Assembly (NCBI GenBank): GCA_949317995.1
Contig: OX439046.1
Span: 74,354,286 to 74,418,285, forward strand
Direction of reading: 5' to 3'
Length of the DNA: 64,000 bases
DNA from: Acholoe squamosa
Lineage: Eukaryota > Annelida > Polychaeta > Phyllodocida > Polynoidae
Shown here: one piece after another, positions 41,414 through 51,628 of the stretch
How positions within the stretch are numbered: position 1 is the stretch's first letter
Layout of the letters: the number at the start of each line of letters is the position of its first letter
Position numbers and translations under genes: made by a program
The notes under the pieces: model-generated
Told to the model about the DNA's origin: nothing
Seen by the model: only the letters and a program-made list of their open reading frames with translations
The model's database searches: none

Positions 41414-41640
41414 ATTTTTTTTTAGCGCCTCCCACGCCGCGTAGCGGCGGTACCGCGAAGCGGTACGGGAGTGCGCTATGATGATTGCATTTGCCCAATG
41501 TGATGAGGTCTCACAATACAAAATTACTGAATAGAGAAATTGATAATTGTGAAATCTTCTTTATGTCTGCTTTTATGAGACATGTTATCAAACACTGGTA
41601 TATCGTCATTAACGGCGGGAGGCGTTTTTTTACGCGGTCA
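41414..41640. repeat. CpG-rich foldback containing a three-way-junction fold
   Basis: TTTTTTTTAGCGCCTCCCA at the left is mirrored by GGCGGGAGGCGTTTTTTT at 41614-41631. Within it, 41424-41477 folds into three stems. CpG is frequent here and rare in the flanks. Origin unknown; it could be the end of a structured transposon. Confidence 0.6.
41424..41477 (+). other. Three-way-junction fold (two perfect hairpins on a closing stem)
   Basis: Closing stem: AGCGC-CTCCC (41424-41433) with GGGAGTGCGCT (41467-41477), one bulged base. Inner hairpin 1: CGCCGC, loop GTA, GCGGCG (41435-41449). Inner hairpin 2: GTACCGC, loop GAA, GCGGTAC (41450-41466). All 13 inner base pairs are Watson-Crick and there are almost no unpaired bases. 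It could be a DNA cruciform end of a mobile element or a small structured RNA; nothing indicates which. Confidence 0.7.
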
Positions 41641-41741
41641 CAACCGCATTTCTTGTTTCAAATTCTAAAAGTGCTAACGCGGCTGCATAAGGCCGCACCT
41701 TTCCCCTACTGCACTGCCAGGCTTCTGTAGAAATATAGAAG

Positions 41742-41768
41742 CCTGTGTGTGTGTGTGTGGGGGGGGGT
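41742..41768 (+). repeat. (GT)n then G-run
   Basis: Short simple repeat. Confidence 0.9.
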
Positions 41769-42830
41769 GACTGTAGTGGTGTGTTATTATACAGATGGTG
41801 TACTAGTATTTAGTATTCAGACAGTAATTGGGTTACAAAGCACCACAAATGTCACTCTGTGTGTGCTGCCCCCTGGTGTCCCGTCTGGTAGCCCAGCATG
41901 CATCGGAATATGATGTAATTCCATGGCATTGTGTAGGTGGAATACTGATACTATAATATCATCGCTTAACCATTATTGAATAATGCATGAGATAAACATG
42001 ATATTCATTGGCCAAGGCGGGAAGTAAAAATAGGCATAATAAGAGAACCCAGCAGTCTGCCAACACTTGAAATGATCAGATATGATCATTTTATGCTAAG
42101 AATGATACTTTCATTGAAAGGAATCTTTCATGGAAATCGTTTCGTATTTTCACATTAAAACTCAATATTTATAACATTGTCGTGAATTGCATCAAAACAA
42201 TCATAAATCTTTCTCATGACTTAAATCACCTCTGGACCTGAAGTCATCTAACACCTCTGTAGGCAGCTCGAACTCATCAACTCAAATACAAACTCACACA
42301 ATACTCAGACTTTGATACTCACCGTCAGTTCTATTACCTCTAATCCACAGAGTTTCTGATTTCTAAAACAGAACTAATCTGCTCCAAAGTTATTTCATCT
42401 AAATTTACTGCTCCTGGAGAAAACCAGAACAATTTGTCACTGTGTCAGCATCTGCTTAAATGGGCGATATTGGAGATCCCTCATGCAATGAACATGCAGA
42501 GCGTGGGGCCGGATGGGGGTGGGGGGTGGGGGGGCGTGGGTCTGCCTAGTTTAGGTAGTACATGAAAATGGGCGATTTGCGCGGTTTAACTCATCTCAAT
42601 GCCATGGCAAAATGAATTAGACTTCCGCATACCATATTAGCCTATATGTCAAGTTGAATACGAGAGTCCTATAGGTTTAACCAAGAACCTCTGTATCACA
42701 CCCCCACAGTGTGATAACCCTCCCCTGTATCACACTGCAAGGGAAAACATCTAAAATGGTCAAATAACAGATGATAAAATCATTTCTGATGCCAAATAAA
42801 TGCAATTATGAACACATCTTACTTAATTAA
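41769..42830. other. No gene seen
   Basis: AT-rich sequence, with a G-rich tract near 42500-42545. No exon or shared repeat supported. Confidence 0.4.
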
Positions 42831-42832
42831 TA

Positions 42833-42949
42833 TGAGATAGATACAAAGGAGCACGAGAATTGGTCAGCACTGAGGGTTATCACGCTCGGTTTCACCTTGT
42901 GTGATAACCCTCTGTGCTGACTTATTCTCGTGCACTTTTGTCTATATAT
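42833..42949. repeat. Long hairpin, stem of about 50 bp
   Basis: GCACGAGAATTGGTCAGCAC and TGAGGGTTATCAC pair with GTGTGATAACCCT and CTGTGCTGACTTATTCTCGT. The pairing continues outwards through TAGATACAAAGG / CTTTTGTCTATA. The loop is about 15 bp. GTGTGATAACCCT also occurs at about 42708-42720, just upstream. Confidence 0.88.
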
Positions 42950-43092
42950 CTATAAGCGCCGGGTCTTGAATAAGGTGCAGCACTGGTCTTGAATAGGCAC
43001 CGGGGTAACAGGGGTATCACATGTCATTATGCACTCTAATCTTAGCCTTAAATAATCACCAGTCTTTAATAGGGGTCCGGGTATAGACAACT
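42950..43092. mobile_element. TAAGCGCC-family element
   Basis: TATAAGCGCCGGGTCTTGAA, CTTGAATAGGCACCGGGGTA, CTTAAATAATCACCAGTC and GGGTCCGGGTATA. It starts directly after the long hairpin. Confidence 0.75.
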
Positions 43093-43314
43093 TAAAATTA
43101 ATTAGAGAACTTGTACAATCCAATACGGTACTTTTAATTCGTATATATGCTTTTTGAGTTTTTTTAAAATGTTAACATGATGTCATCTGCTCCATTAGAG
43201 AGAGCTGGACATAGGTTCAATGGATGCCGGAAGGTGGCTCTCTCACTCTCTGCATGTCATACACCAAAGCCTCCACCCTTTATATCGGGTGATTCTTAGG
43301 TAGATTTAACCCCA

Positions 43315-43520
43315 CAAGGGGTGAATGCTGCTTCAACCTCAGGGTATATTACATCATTTAGTCAGATTCATGCATAAATGGACAGACTCTCAAAGACAAC
43401 AGTTAAGTCTATGCATCAGTTCGACCCGCCGGTGTTGATGCACTCATAAATGGCTGTGGGCATGATGTGTAGTTTGTGATGCAGTTCCTAATGTGGCAGA
43501 GCATCGTGACATCCTTACAG
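43315..43520. mobile_element. P-family element, decayed
   Basis: TGAATGCTGCTTCAACC, ATGCATCAGTTCGACCC, GTTGATGCACTC, GGCATGATG and the end CTTACAGGGTTAA. Confidence 0.55.
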
Positions 43521-43536
43521 GGTTAACAGCTTAGTG

Positions 43537-43616
43537 TTGGGGGGGGGGCAGCATTAAGGTCTCATCCCTCTATTGTCCACCCACTCCTACAGCTGCTCAC
43601 TGAGCTGCTCAGGCCT
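43537..43616 (+). repeat. Host-type duplicated unit, copy 1
   Basis: CAGCATTAAGGTCTCATCCC, CTATTGTCCACCC and GAGCTGCTCA are matched by 43946-44094, on the other side of the P element. Confidence 0.6.
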
Positions 43617-43952
43617 TTAACCCTTTAACAAGTGTTAGGGAAGGAGTGTGTCATACTATACTCATTGGTCGGTATTGAGTATTAATACATCATATTGACC
43701 ATTTCATGACGACCAATCCACTCATGATACATTCGATACACTCCCAGATGGTCGTCATGATGCGCCAATGTCAAGCTGGTAGCCAGTGCTATATTCATGC
43801 ATCATGCCAACACTACAAGGTTGATTCAGTCCCGGAGGGTCGGCATGATGCACCAATGAAGTGCTGGCGAGTCTACTCGCCAGACTCGCCAGCACTTCAT
43901 TGGTGCATCATGCCGATTACCGCTATCATCAGAAGCCCTTAAAGGATTAGTC
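43617..43952. mobile_element. P-family element, full length
   Basis: TTTAACCCTTTAACAAG...; two decayed left modules; hinge ACACTACAAGGTTGATTCAG ... GGAGGGTCGGCATGATGC; hairpin 2 with an extra CGCCAGACT in its loop; end AGCCCTTAAAGGATTA. Confidence 0.85.
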
Positions 43953-44094
43953 TGTTCAGGTTTCAGCCCCTATTGTCCACAGGTCGTCCGGCCGGTCATT
44001 GAGCTGCTCACAGTGTAGGGGTTGAGTCACTCAGGAGCAGTTCATTCTGACCCTGTACAGCTGTGGCCCCTGTCAATGGTGCCCCCCAGCGTTA

Positions 44095-44218
44095 ACCCTT
44101 TAAAACGTTATAAGCTGCGAATGCAGGAGTGCATCATGGCCAATGGTCCTCATGATACACCATTGAAGTGAGTCTACTCGGCAGCACTTCATTGGTGCAT
44201 CATGCCGACCCTCCGGGC
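44095..44218. mobile_element. P-family element, left half
   Basis: TTAACCCTTTAAAACG, arm GCATCATGGCCAATGGTCCT, short hairpin 2, GACCCTCCGGG. It stops eight bases before the TATTGGCC element. Confidence 0.85.
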
Positions 44219-44225
44219 TACTCTC

Positions 44226-44424
44226 TATTGGCCTCTAGCTGGTCTGGGTCTGGTTCCGGCAACACACACTGATAAGAACTGATAAGATGGGACCAGCATG
44301 TCCCTGGAAGTGGGTGTTAACCAGGAACAAGAAACCCATCATGGTAGGTGTTATAAGTGGGTTTTACTTCAACCAGCGAAATTCAAAATGGCAGCTCCAC
44401 TAGGCCTCCATACTGAGTCCTATA
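44226..44424 (+). mobile_element. TATTGGCC...TCCTATA element, copy 2
   Basis: TATTGGCCTCTAGCTGGTCT through GATAAGAACTGATAAGATGG, TGTCCCTGGAAGTGGGTGTT and ATGGCAGCTCCACTAGGCCT to GAGTCCTATA. It lies next to a P copy. Confidence 0.9.
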
Positions 44425-45457
44425 GTGCCCTCGGGGTCCCCCTTTACAGTCTTGCCTGGTAATTTAAATACATCTTGCTCGTCACAAAACAGGATTCTCA
44501 TCCACAAAGTCACTAAATAAAACTTTGTCACGGCAAAGTTGCCAGTGGATTGACAAGGGATTGCTGGAAATTATACTAGGAATGTCAAGAAAATGCAGAA
44601 ACTGTATCGTTTGTAACATCATTTTTGTTCTGCACTAATTCTTACCTTATGTATCTGAAATTCTCTTGGGGGTCAATAGCCAATGTATTCAGATATCACA
44701 GGGAAAAAATATACTATCAACCAATTAAGTGCTGGACAATTACCATTCTGGAGCCCCTTCTCATCGACGGTTACGGGTGATGACTAAAGGACATTTAAAG
44801 CCAAGTGACCATGAGATGGTTAGCACGATGGTCTGTGCTGCCTGCTAACAATGCTAACTGCAGACCCTTCAGTGACCAGGTTAATCTTGGAGCATGAGCT
44901 GCTCACCTAAAACAGCTATCTCTATGCTGAGTAGCTCCTTACTAGTCCCAGTAGGTCCTTATTGGCTTCACACCAGCTTTATAAGTATATGACTTTAAAG
45001 TGTTCAGGAAGTTTTATTGGGGGGTGGGGGGGGGGCAGGTGGGATGGTGTACTTTTATATAGGTTTGTACACAGGGGACCTTCCAATCATTTTCAAATCC
45101 TTAATTTTAATTTATTATTCTTTTGCATTTCTTTTCTTTTTTGGATGGGAGGCAGTGTTAATGTGATATGCGATGGGTATATATGAGTATGATAGTAAGA
45201 GTTTTGCCTTTGGTATTTCCCCCAGAAAAGACAGATTTTAGAATAATAATGTGAGCAGATGTGTAGCCTTTATCCCCAGCGCTTAATTTCTTTCCCTCTT
45301 CTCCCACTGCTGTAAATATAATTAGAAGAGGATTATTGTAAGGCAATCATCTCTGTGTCCTCGCTGTCAAACTCTAATACCTCCTTCCACGACCACTCTG
45401 AAATGTAGCCAACTGCTCTAGAGATGCATTCCTCCCGATATCTAATAATCCCCGGTC
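44425..45457. other. No gene seen
   Basis: No supported exon or shared repeat. Confidence 0.4.
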
Positions 45458-45460
45458 TGT

Positions 45461-45694
45461 TAACCCTTAAAGGGTCGCTGATGCAGTAATGTGTCATGCC
45501 CATTGGTCGTCATGATGCATTAATGCAGCCATGGCGAGAAACATCAATGCATCATACGGGGTTGATACAGGCCAAGCGGGTCGGCATGATGCTCCAATGA
45601 AGTGATGGTGCACAGTCTCGCCAGCACTTCATTGGAGCATCATGCTGAACAATGGACATGATGCACGCCTGCATCAGCGGCCTTAAAAGGGTTA
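45461..45694. mobile_element. P-family element between direct repeats
   Basis: TTAACCCTTAAAGGGTCGCTG to CGGCCTTAAAAGGGTTAA. A complete left arm, shortened hairpin 1, hinge and hairpin 2 are present. TAATAATCCCCGGTCT occurs just before (45444-45459) and just after (45694-45709) the element. Confidence 0.92.
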
Positions 45695-45818
45695 ATAATC
45701 CCCGGTCTATTAAAACAGAGAGACAGGATTCTAGCAATCAGCCCCTGGAAACAATACTCCTCAATCTCCCTCCCTCTACTTCAACTCCCAACATGGCAAC
45801 ATTAACCCTTTAAAGCTT

Positions 45819-46017
45819 TATTGGCCACTAGCTGGTCTGGGGCTGGTTCCGGCGATACACACTGATAAGAACTGATAAAATGGGACCAGCATGTCCCTGG
45901 AAGTGGGTGTTATCCAGGGACAAGGTACCCATCATGGTATGTCTTATCATTGGGTTTAACCTCAACCAGCGAAATTCAAAATGGCGGCTCCACTAGGCCT
46001 CCATACTGAGTCCTATA
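45819..46017 (+). mobile_element. TATTGGCC...TCCTATA element, copy 3
   Basis: About 95% similar by eye to copy 2 and in the same orientation. It is preceded by a bare P terminus (TTAACCCTTTAAAGCTT). Confidence 0.9.
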
Positions 46018-46027
46018 CTGCTGTACT

Positions 46028-46175
46028 GCATATTGTCGATGGTCGTTATGATGCAAGTCCTGGTGAGTAACTCGCCAGGACTACATTCATGCATCACGCC
46101 CACTGTACAGGGTCGATACACTGCAGGAGGGTCGGCATGATGCACTAATGAAGTGCTGGTAAGCAGACTCATCAG
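46028..46175. mobile_element. P-family element, partial
   Basis: TCGATGGTCGTTATGATGC, CTGGTGAGTAACTCGCCAGG, hinge CTGTACAGGGTCGATACACT, GGAGGGTCGGCATGATGCAC, half of hairpin 2. Confidence 0.8.
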
Positions 46176-46254
46176 AACAAATGGCTATGATGAAAAATGT
46201 ACTAGAAGTCTTTTAAGGCATCAAAATGTTCCCTGGGTATTTCTGAGTTGCCAT

Positions 46255-46412
46255 GGCAATTCAGCAATAGATAGATGCAGCAAAGGCAGGTCATTAGCCG
46301 ACACTGCATCGGTGCATCATGCCCTTCAGAGGCTGACATGATGCATGAATGCAGCCTTGGTGAGTTACTCGCCAATGCTGCATGGATGCATCATGTGAAC
46401 CCAAGGTTTAAA
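46255..46412. mobile_element. P-family element, partial
   Basis: ACTGCATCGGTGCATCATGC, hinge CCTTCAGAGGCTGACATGATGC, hairpin 1 (GAATGCAGCCTTGGTGAGTT / ACTCGCCAATGCTGC), then CATCATGTGAACCCAAGG. Confidence 0.75.
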
Positions 46413-46540
46413 TCACTATGGGTCTCTAATAGAGCTCAGCGTACACAGTATTTGACAGCCACCCCTGCCCCATCCCACCCTGAGGCTCCCTCTGCTAATG
46501 ATGATTGGTCTCCACCCGGCACCATCAGCCATTAATCTTG

Positions 46541-46605
46541 TATTGTTGTTTTGCCTCTAGCACCTAGAGAGATGTCTATGAGCAGGAGGTGATGGCAGGT
46601 TTATA
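46541..46605 (+). repeat. Host-type duplicated unit, copy 1 (pair with 46930-46995)
   Basis: TTGTTGTTTTGCCTCTAGCA, CCTAGAGAGATGTCTATGAG, CAGGAGGTGATGG. Confidence 0.7.
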
Positions 46606-46616
46606 CTAAAAGCCTT

Positions 46617-46742
46617 AACCCTTTTTATTTCATGTGAATAACAACTCTCCATAGACTTAACACTAGAGTGGCGTACGCCACACCCCCAGTGGCATAACCT
46701 GTCTCGATCCACACTGCTGGTCACGTGACTAATTTACATGTC
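46617..46742 (-). mobile_element. GATCCACC element, partial
   Basis: TATTTCATGTGAATAACAAC, CCACACCCCCAGTGGCATAA and GATCCACACTGC align with 51629-51760. The rest is missing. Confidence 0.75.
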
Positions 46743-46844
46743 AATTTTATTAAATTTAAGCATTTTCAGAACAACATAACATGAAATAAATACAGAACTC
46801 AACTCCCAGGTGTACATTGGGGTAGTCATGCATGGTGATGACCA

Positions 46845-46925
46845 TATAGGATTGATATACCGTCCCAGGGGGTCGGCATGATGCACCAATCAGGGACATT
46901 AAAACACTATCTGCCTTTAAAGTGT
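46845..46925. mobile_element. P-family fragment
   Basis: Hinge GGATTGATATACCGTCCCAG, GGGTCGGCATGATGCACCAA, then a terminus CTGCCTTTAAAGTG. Confidence 0.75.
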
Positions 46926-46929
46926 TCAT

Positions 46930-46995
46930 GTAATATTGTTGTTCTGCCCCTCACACCTAGAGGTTTGTCTAAGAGCAGGAGGTGGTGCTGATAGG
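46930..46995 (+). repeat. Host-type duplicated unit, copy 2
   Basis: TTGTTGTTCTGCCCCTCACA, CCTAGAGGTTTGTCTAAGAG, CAGGAGGTGGTGC. Confidence 0.7.
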
Positions 46996-47880
46996 ATATG
47001 TGTGGAGGCGGTGGGTGGTGGTGGTGCCCTTTTTCTCTAGCCTTGTTTCTCCTCACCCCTTCTCAGGAGGTCTAGTATCTATGTAAAGGTCAATACAAAT
47101 CCCAATGTCACCTCCCTGCCACCCACCTCCCACAGAAGAAGACCTCATTGTTAGAAAACTTAAGTTAATTAGCTGCTAGTTAATTAAAAACGCCCATGGT
47201 GGTCCTTGTATGGGTATTGTGTAAGGTTATTGATACAGAGCCTCTCCCATAACCCCCCCCCCCACCTTTATACCACCTAATTGAACTAATATTGGAACAC
47301 TATAGTCTCTACTACTAATTAGTTTCTCACCAGTGTCTCTTGAAAAAACTTTGGATCTTGGCAATAATCTTGAGTATGATTATCCCAGGAATAATGAAAA
47401 TGGAGGTGTATAAAGAGGTCCTTTGTTGTGCATTTTTTCATCATTAACTCTAAAAAGTAATTGAATACTACTCAAACTTGATAAAATGTTAATTGCAATT
47501 TATGGACATTTCAAAGAGGGAATGATTAGAATAAGGACACTTTCCTTACCAGAGTATGTATGACTTGAAATTTCCAAGTCCAAACTTACCCGCCAGTAGT
47601 GTTTTCCTAAGTTTGGGGTGCAGTGCTGCTTCTATCCGTGTTTGGCTCATATGCCTTGTTTTACCGTTTCTCCTCCCAAACATAATGATCAAAATCCAAT
47701 GGAAACGAGGCAGGAATGAGAACTAGGTCATCTCCATAAAGCAGGAGTCCCTAGCACCCCCCTCCCCCAACCTCTCCACCACTCACACCAAGGTAGCAAT
47801 AGGCACCGTCCATATCCTGTACATTTCTATAGCTGATGTTTTAATGAAAAATGATGGATTACTATAGCTCAATAAATGCC
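46996..47880. other. No gene seen
   Basis: C-runs near 47251 and 47760. No supported exon. Confidence 0.4.
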
Positions 47881-47884
47881 ACAT

Positions 47885-48097
47885 GCTGTATTTAGGTTCA
47901 TGTTCCTTGGTCGTCATGATGCACCAATGCAGTGCTGGGGGTGTCTTGCCTGTGCTGCATCTGTGTATCATGTAGGGCATGATGCATCAATGCAGCTCTG
48001 ATACATAGCATACTCTCTATGGCTGCATGAATGCATCATGACAACTAAATGGGCACGATACATTAATATGCCATATATTCATTCCTTAATGGTTTAA
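47885..48097. mobile_element. P-family element, decayed
   Basis: TTGGTCGTCATGATGCACCAATGC, two weak hairpins, CATCATGACAACTAAATGGGCAC. Confidence 0.75.
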
Positions 48098-48204
48098 TAA
48101 TGGCAGAACAAAAAGATGAATTACTCCATCTCCACAATGGGAAACTAGACCATGTGGAACACCTACAAAACTACGCCCACCTCCCTCCACCACCCCCCCC
48201 CCTG

Positions 48205-48428
48205 TTAAAAATAATGGTTGAATCTACCAGGGAACCTCTTAAGAACTGAACAGTGTAGACCCTACCACAGTAATTGTATTGCTGCGAACGAGTGTAGTTT
48301 TTACAAGAAGCCCCAGCTGGCACTAGGGTGGTACAAGGGATCTTTGTGAAAATAGCGAGAGATCTCTGGTGACTTTGGGACAAGGAATTCACAGTTGTTT
48401 CAACGACATTATTTTTACAGTGCGCTCG
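48205..48428 (-). mobile_element. ACTGTAA-family element
   Basis: Reverse orientation: TTGAATCTACCAGGGAACC, CAGTAATTGTATTGC, GTAGTTTTTACAAGAAGCCC, GGTACAAGGGATCTTTGTGA, TTTCAACGACATTATTTTTA, CAGTG. Nearly full length. Confidence 0.88.
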
Positions 48429-48590
48429 CTCCATCACTGATAGGCTTGTTCCCTAAGGCGTGGTCCATGGGTCAATACCTAAATACCAAGCCTTAGGTCA
48501 CACCCAGTGTTATCAGCAGAATTAGGTCCTTGCTCTCTTATACTAATCCATCTACAATTTGCTCAGCAGAGTGATCATGGTAGTGTTATT
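48429..48590. other. No gene seen
   Basis: No recognised feature. Confidence 0.4.
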
Positions 48591-48592
48591 TT

Positions 48593-48832
48593 TAAACCTT
48601 TAAGGGCTGATTGGGTCCATTGGTTGTCATGATGCATGGATGTAGCCTTGGCGAGTAACTCGCCAAGGGTAGATATATGCATCATGCTGACCCTCAGGGT
48701 TTGATACAATCCGAGAGGCTCAGCATGATGCACCAATGAAGTGGTGGCAGGCAGACTCACCAGCACTTCATTGGTGCACCATGACGACCAGTGGCCATGA
48801 TGCACTCCTGCATCAGCTGCCCTTAGAGGGTT
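48593..48832. mobile_element. P-family element, full length
   Basis: TTTAAACCTTTAAGGGCTG to CAGCTGCCCTTAGAGGGTT. Hairpin 1 (TGTAGCCTTGGCGAGTA / ACTCGCCAAGGGT), hinge GACCCTCAGGGTTTGATACA ... GAGGCTCAGCATGATGC, and hairpin 2 are all present; the left arm is shortened. Confidence 0.9.
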
Positions 48833-49120
48833 CAGGGTGGGGAGGTGGTATGGGACTCAGGTGATGACAAATTACCTCACTTGGCTATCTTTTTTTGGAG
48901 ATTATAATCATTCTGCCATTTTTACATTTTGTAAGTGATCGGCAAGCACAATACCCCTCTCCCTACTTACATATACACAGGGCTTCCCTGCCTTTTGTTA
49001 TTATAAATAATCCATAATGGATTAGGAAGTATCCAGCTTATGGGAGAGGGAACAATGGAGGGCTGAGAGACAAAATTAGTAAGCGAGTGTGAGTCAGTGA
49101 GTGAATGAATTACCAAGCAA
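48833..49120. other. No gene seen
   Basis: No recognised feature. Confidence 0.4.
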
Positions 49121-49155
49121 TGAAAGAGAGAAAAGGAGAGAGAGAGAGAGAGACA

Positions 49156-49213
<58 letters not shown>

Positions 49214-49300
49214 AACAGAGAGACAGAAACAGAGAGACAGAGACAGAGAGACAGACAGAGAGAGACAGTGCGAGGGAGAGAGAGAGAGTTAGTGAGGGAA
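49121..49300 (+). repeat. (GA)n/(GACA)n tract
   Basis: Long purine-pyrimidine-biased GAGAGA and ACAGACAG repeats. They give spurious Arg-Glu ORFs. Confidence 0.97.
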
Positions 49301-49430
49301 CGAGTGAGAGAGTGATAAATTGAGTGAGTGAGTCAATGAGTGAGGGAACGAGTGAGCAAATACCGAGTGAGTGGGTGAGTGAGTGCGTGAGGAATAATCA
49401 GGCATCCAGGCAATGACAAAAATACTATAT

Positions 49431-49755
49431 AGATAGAACTAAACGACCGTGGTGTACAAGGTGGCCGATCCACCACGAGGGGTGTTCTACAGTGCCACCG
49501 AGGACACCAGGGGAGTTTAGTTCTATATTTATTTTATTTTTTTAGAGTCTTTAATTAACTGAAAATTAACAAAATTTGTTACCGTAGTGCCCCGTACGAG
49601 CGGCGGTCCGCCATTTTGAATGTTTACATGCACCCAGAACGAGGCTGCAGTGGTGGATCTGCCGCTGTGGTGGATCGACACACGTTACACCACTGGGGGT
49701 GTGGCGATCGGCTCCGCAATGCTATCTCTACGGGAAGACGTTATTCACATAAATT
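49431..49755 (+). mobile_element. GATCCACC element, copy 1
   Basis: AGATAGAACTAAACGACCGT; GTGGTGTACAAGGTGGCCGA; TTAACTGAAAATTAACAAAA; CGGTCCGCCATTTTGAATGT; ACCACTGGGGGTGTGGCGAT; ending GTTATTCACATAAATTAAAA. It contains several GATCCACCAC/GTGGTGGATC motifs in both orientations. Reverse complement of 51629-51927. Non-coding. Confidence 0.88.
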
Positions 49756-49916
49756 AAAAAACATTATCTTTTGATACCTTGAATACAATGTGAACTAATT
49801 TCCAATTTCTCATTCCATTTTCAGGTGAGTGTTAACTACATCTGGTATATCCAGTACATTGTATGAAGGCATGCTGTTAACAGGGGATGGTGAGTTCACA
49901 TTTATCTCATTTAATA

Positions 49917-49918
<2 letters not shown>

Positions 49919-49980
<62 letters not shown>
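49919..49980. repeat. (TA)n microsatellite
   Basis: About 31 TA units with one ACATA interruption. Confidence 0.97.
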
Positions 49981-49982
49981 CA

Positions 49983-50157
49983 GTATTGCTGTGTTTAAGC
50001 GCCAGGTTTTGAATAAGTGCCAGTCTCGTATAAGCACCGGGGTTATGGGGGTCATGAAATATACCTTAAGCACTGAAACTCGGATCTTGAATGAGCGCCT
50101 GTCTTGTTTAAGGGCCGGCAGTAATGGCTCCTCCAAATTATAAGCGCCTAGGCAATT
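49983..50157. mobile_element. TAAGCGCC-family element
   Basis: GTTTAAGCGCCAGGTTTTGA, AATAAGTGCCAGTCTCGTAT, AAGCACCGGGGTTATGGGGG, CTTGAATGAGCGCCTGTCTT, ATTATAAGCGCCTAGG. It follows the (TA)n tract directly. Confidence 0.8.
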
Positions 50158-50410
50158 ATTCACATCAATAAAGTAAGACCTACCTATGTCATTGTGAAAA
50201 GACCGGCCCTTGCTACTATGCAAGACAGGCGTTTTATCAAGGTTTATAATGGTTAAGAATTATTTCAACATCTCCTTACCTTCAGCACTTGTTTCAGACC
50301 AGCCCTTATTCCACACCCGTCATTTAAACGCGTCAAATTGGTAAGGTATAATCATAACTTGACCCATATTCCCTGGCATAGAGCTGTGGCTGGAAATCTC
50401 AGATAGGACA
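50158..50410. other. No gene seen
   Basis: No recognised feature. Confidence 0.4.
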
Positions 50411-50643
50411 GGAGGGTATTGCCAAAAGTAAACGAGGAAGAACCTCTCTGAAATTTTTCAGAGGGTACTGAGGAAAATGTGCATGGCCTAACTCGTTTTC
50501 ATAGTATTGAAAAATAATTTAATAGCAGAATATATGGGAAACACGTTTTATCTGAATGATTATCCAAACAATAATTTAGCAACATAAAAACGTGCACGTT
50601 TTCGTTTTGGGTTCACGTTTCTTTTTTGGCGAGACTCTTCTGG
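50411..50643 (+). mobile_element. GGAGGGTNTTGCC element, copy 1
   Basis: Ends GGAGGGTATTGCCAAAAGTA and TTTTTTGGCGAGACTCTTC. Interior GTGCATGGCCTAACTCGTTT, CATAGTATTG. Reverse complement of 56442-56672. About 230 bp, non-coding. Confidence 0.85.
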
Positions 50644-50776
50644 GATGGGGAAGCCATATGCTGTTCTTATTCACAACATGAAGCCATATAAAGAGGTAGC
50701 TGATTAAAATCCTGAGAATCCTGGGTTTTATGCTGTATAGGGTGGGGCAAAATACAGATTAAAGCTTAGCACCACT

Positions 50777-50990
50777 TACTGTAAGAAATAAATTCCTCAT
50801 AGAACTGAACAGTGGTCCTCCGTAATTGTATTGCAGTGAACCAGTGTAGTTTGCAATGTACTGCAAGCCCCAGCTTGCAGTACATTGATACATGGAATCT
50901 CTGTGAAAATAATGAATGATCTGTTGCAACTTTGGGACAAGGATTTCAACGTTATTTCGACAACATTTTTTTTTCTCTCGCAGTGTCACC
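50777..50990 (-). mobile_element. ACTGTAA-family element, full length
   Basis: ACTGTAAGAAATAAATTCCT, GAACTGAACAGTGGTCC, AATTGTATTGCAGTGAACCA, GGACAAGGATTTCAACGTTA, TTTCGACAACATTTTTTTT, CAGTG. GTACTGCAAGCCCCAGCTTGCAGTAC is a private inner palindrome at 50858-50883. Confidence 0.9.
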
Positions 50991-51628
50991 TATGTAGTGG
51001 CTACAAGAGGCACTAGACATATTTAACCATAGCTGTAGTGTAAGGTTATAGTTTATATTAGAGTTGTATCTTGTATTTACTGGTGTATGTATCTAACATT
51101 GGGAGTGGCATAGGTTATCACAGATTGGGTTAGAACAGTAATGGTCTGTTGATGGTTGTATGTTTCAATGACCTAGTATCATATGGTAATCCTACACCCC
51201 ACCCTCATACAACCACTCCATCATGTTCAGCCTGTCATGTTCTGCACATAATTAATCACACTCCTATAAGGCGCACCTCACATATAAGGCACACCTTGTG
51301 TATAAGGGGTATCCCAGACCCAGCCCAGCAAATTGTCGTCATCTGTCGCCATGATTGGTCATCAATGGTGACTCCTTTTTGAGTGATAACTCATTCCGTC
51401 ATCTTTCGCCACTGTGTGTTAGACTCATGTGGCATAGAAATTGCTATTCCTGGTGATCTTGTGCTATAACAACGTCGTGTTCCATCTAGCGACATGTGTG
51501 AGCCACTTCACACAGGTTGACGAGGACTCACGACAATTTGCTGGGAGGACAGACTAGTCTACTGTAGGGGTCTGTTTATATGTGCCTGGGCGCTCATAGA
51601 TTTCAACCCCACAGTATCCCCCTGCGCT
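50991..51628. other. No gene; 'aaggcgcacc' repeat
   Basis: TATAAGGCGCACCTCACATA and TATAAGGCACACCTTGTGTA at 51265-51304 are a tandem pair related to 32145 and 17791. An inverted pair of AATTGTCGTCATC/GACGACAATT-like segments (51330 and 51530) suggests a further foldback. Confidence 0.45.

Noticed and set aside
49101..49323. Arg-Glu-rich proteins on the plus strand
   Set aside because: Translation of a (GA)n/(GACA)n tract.
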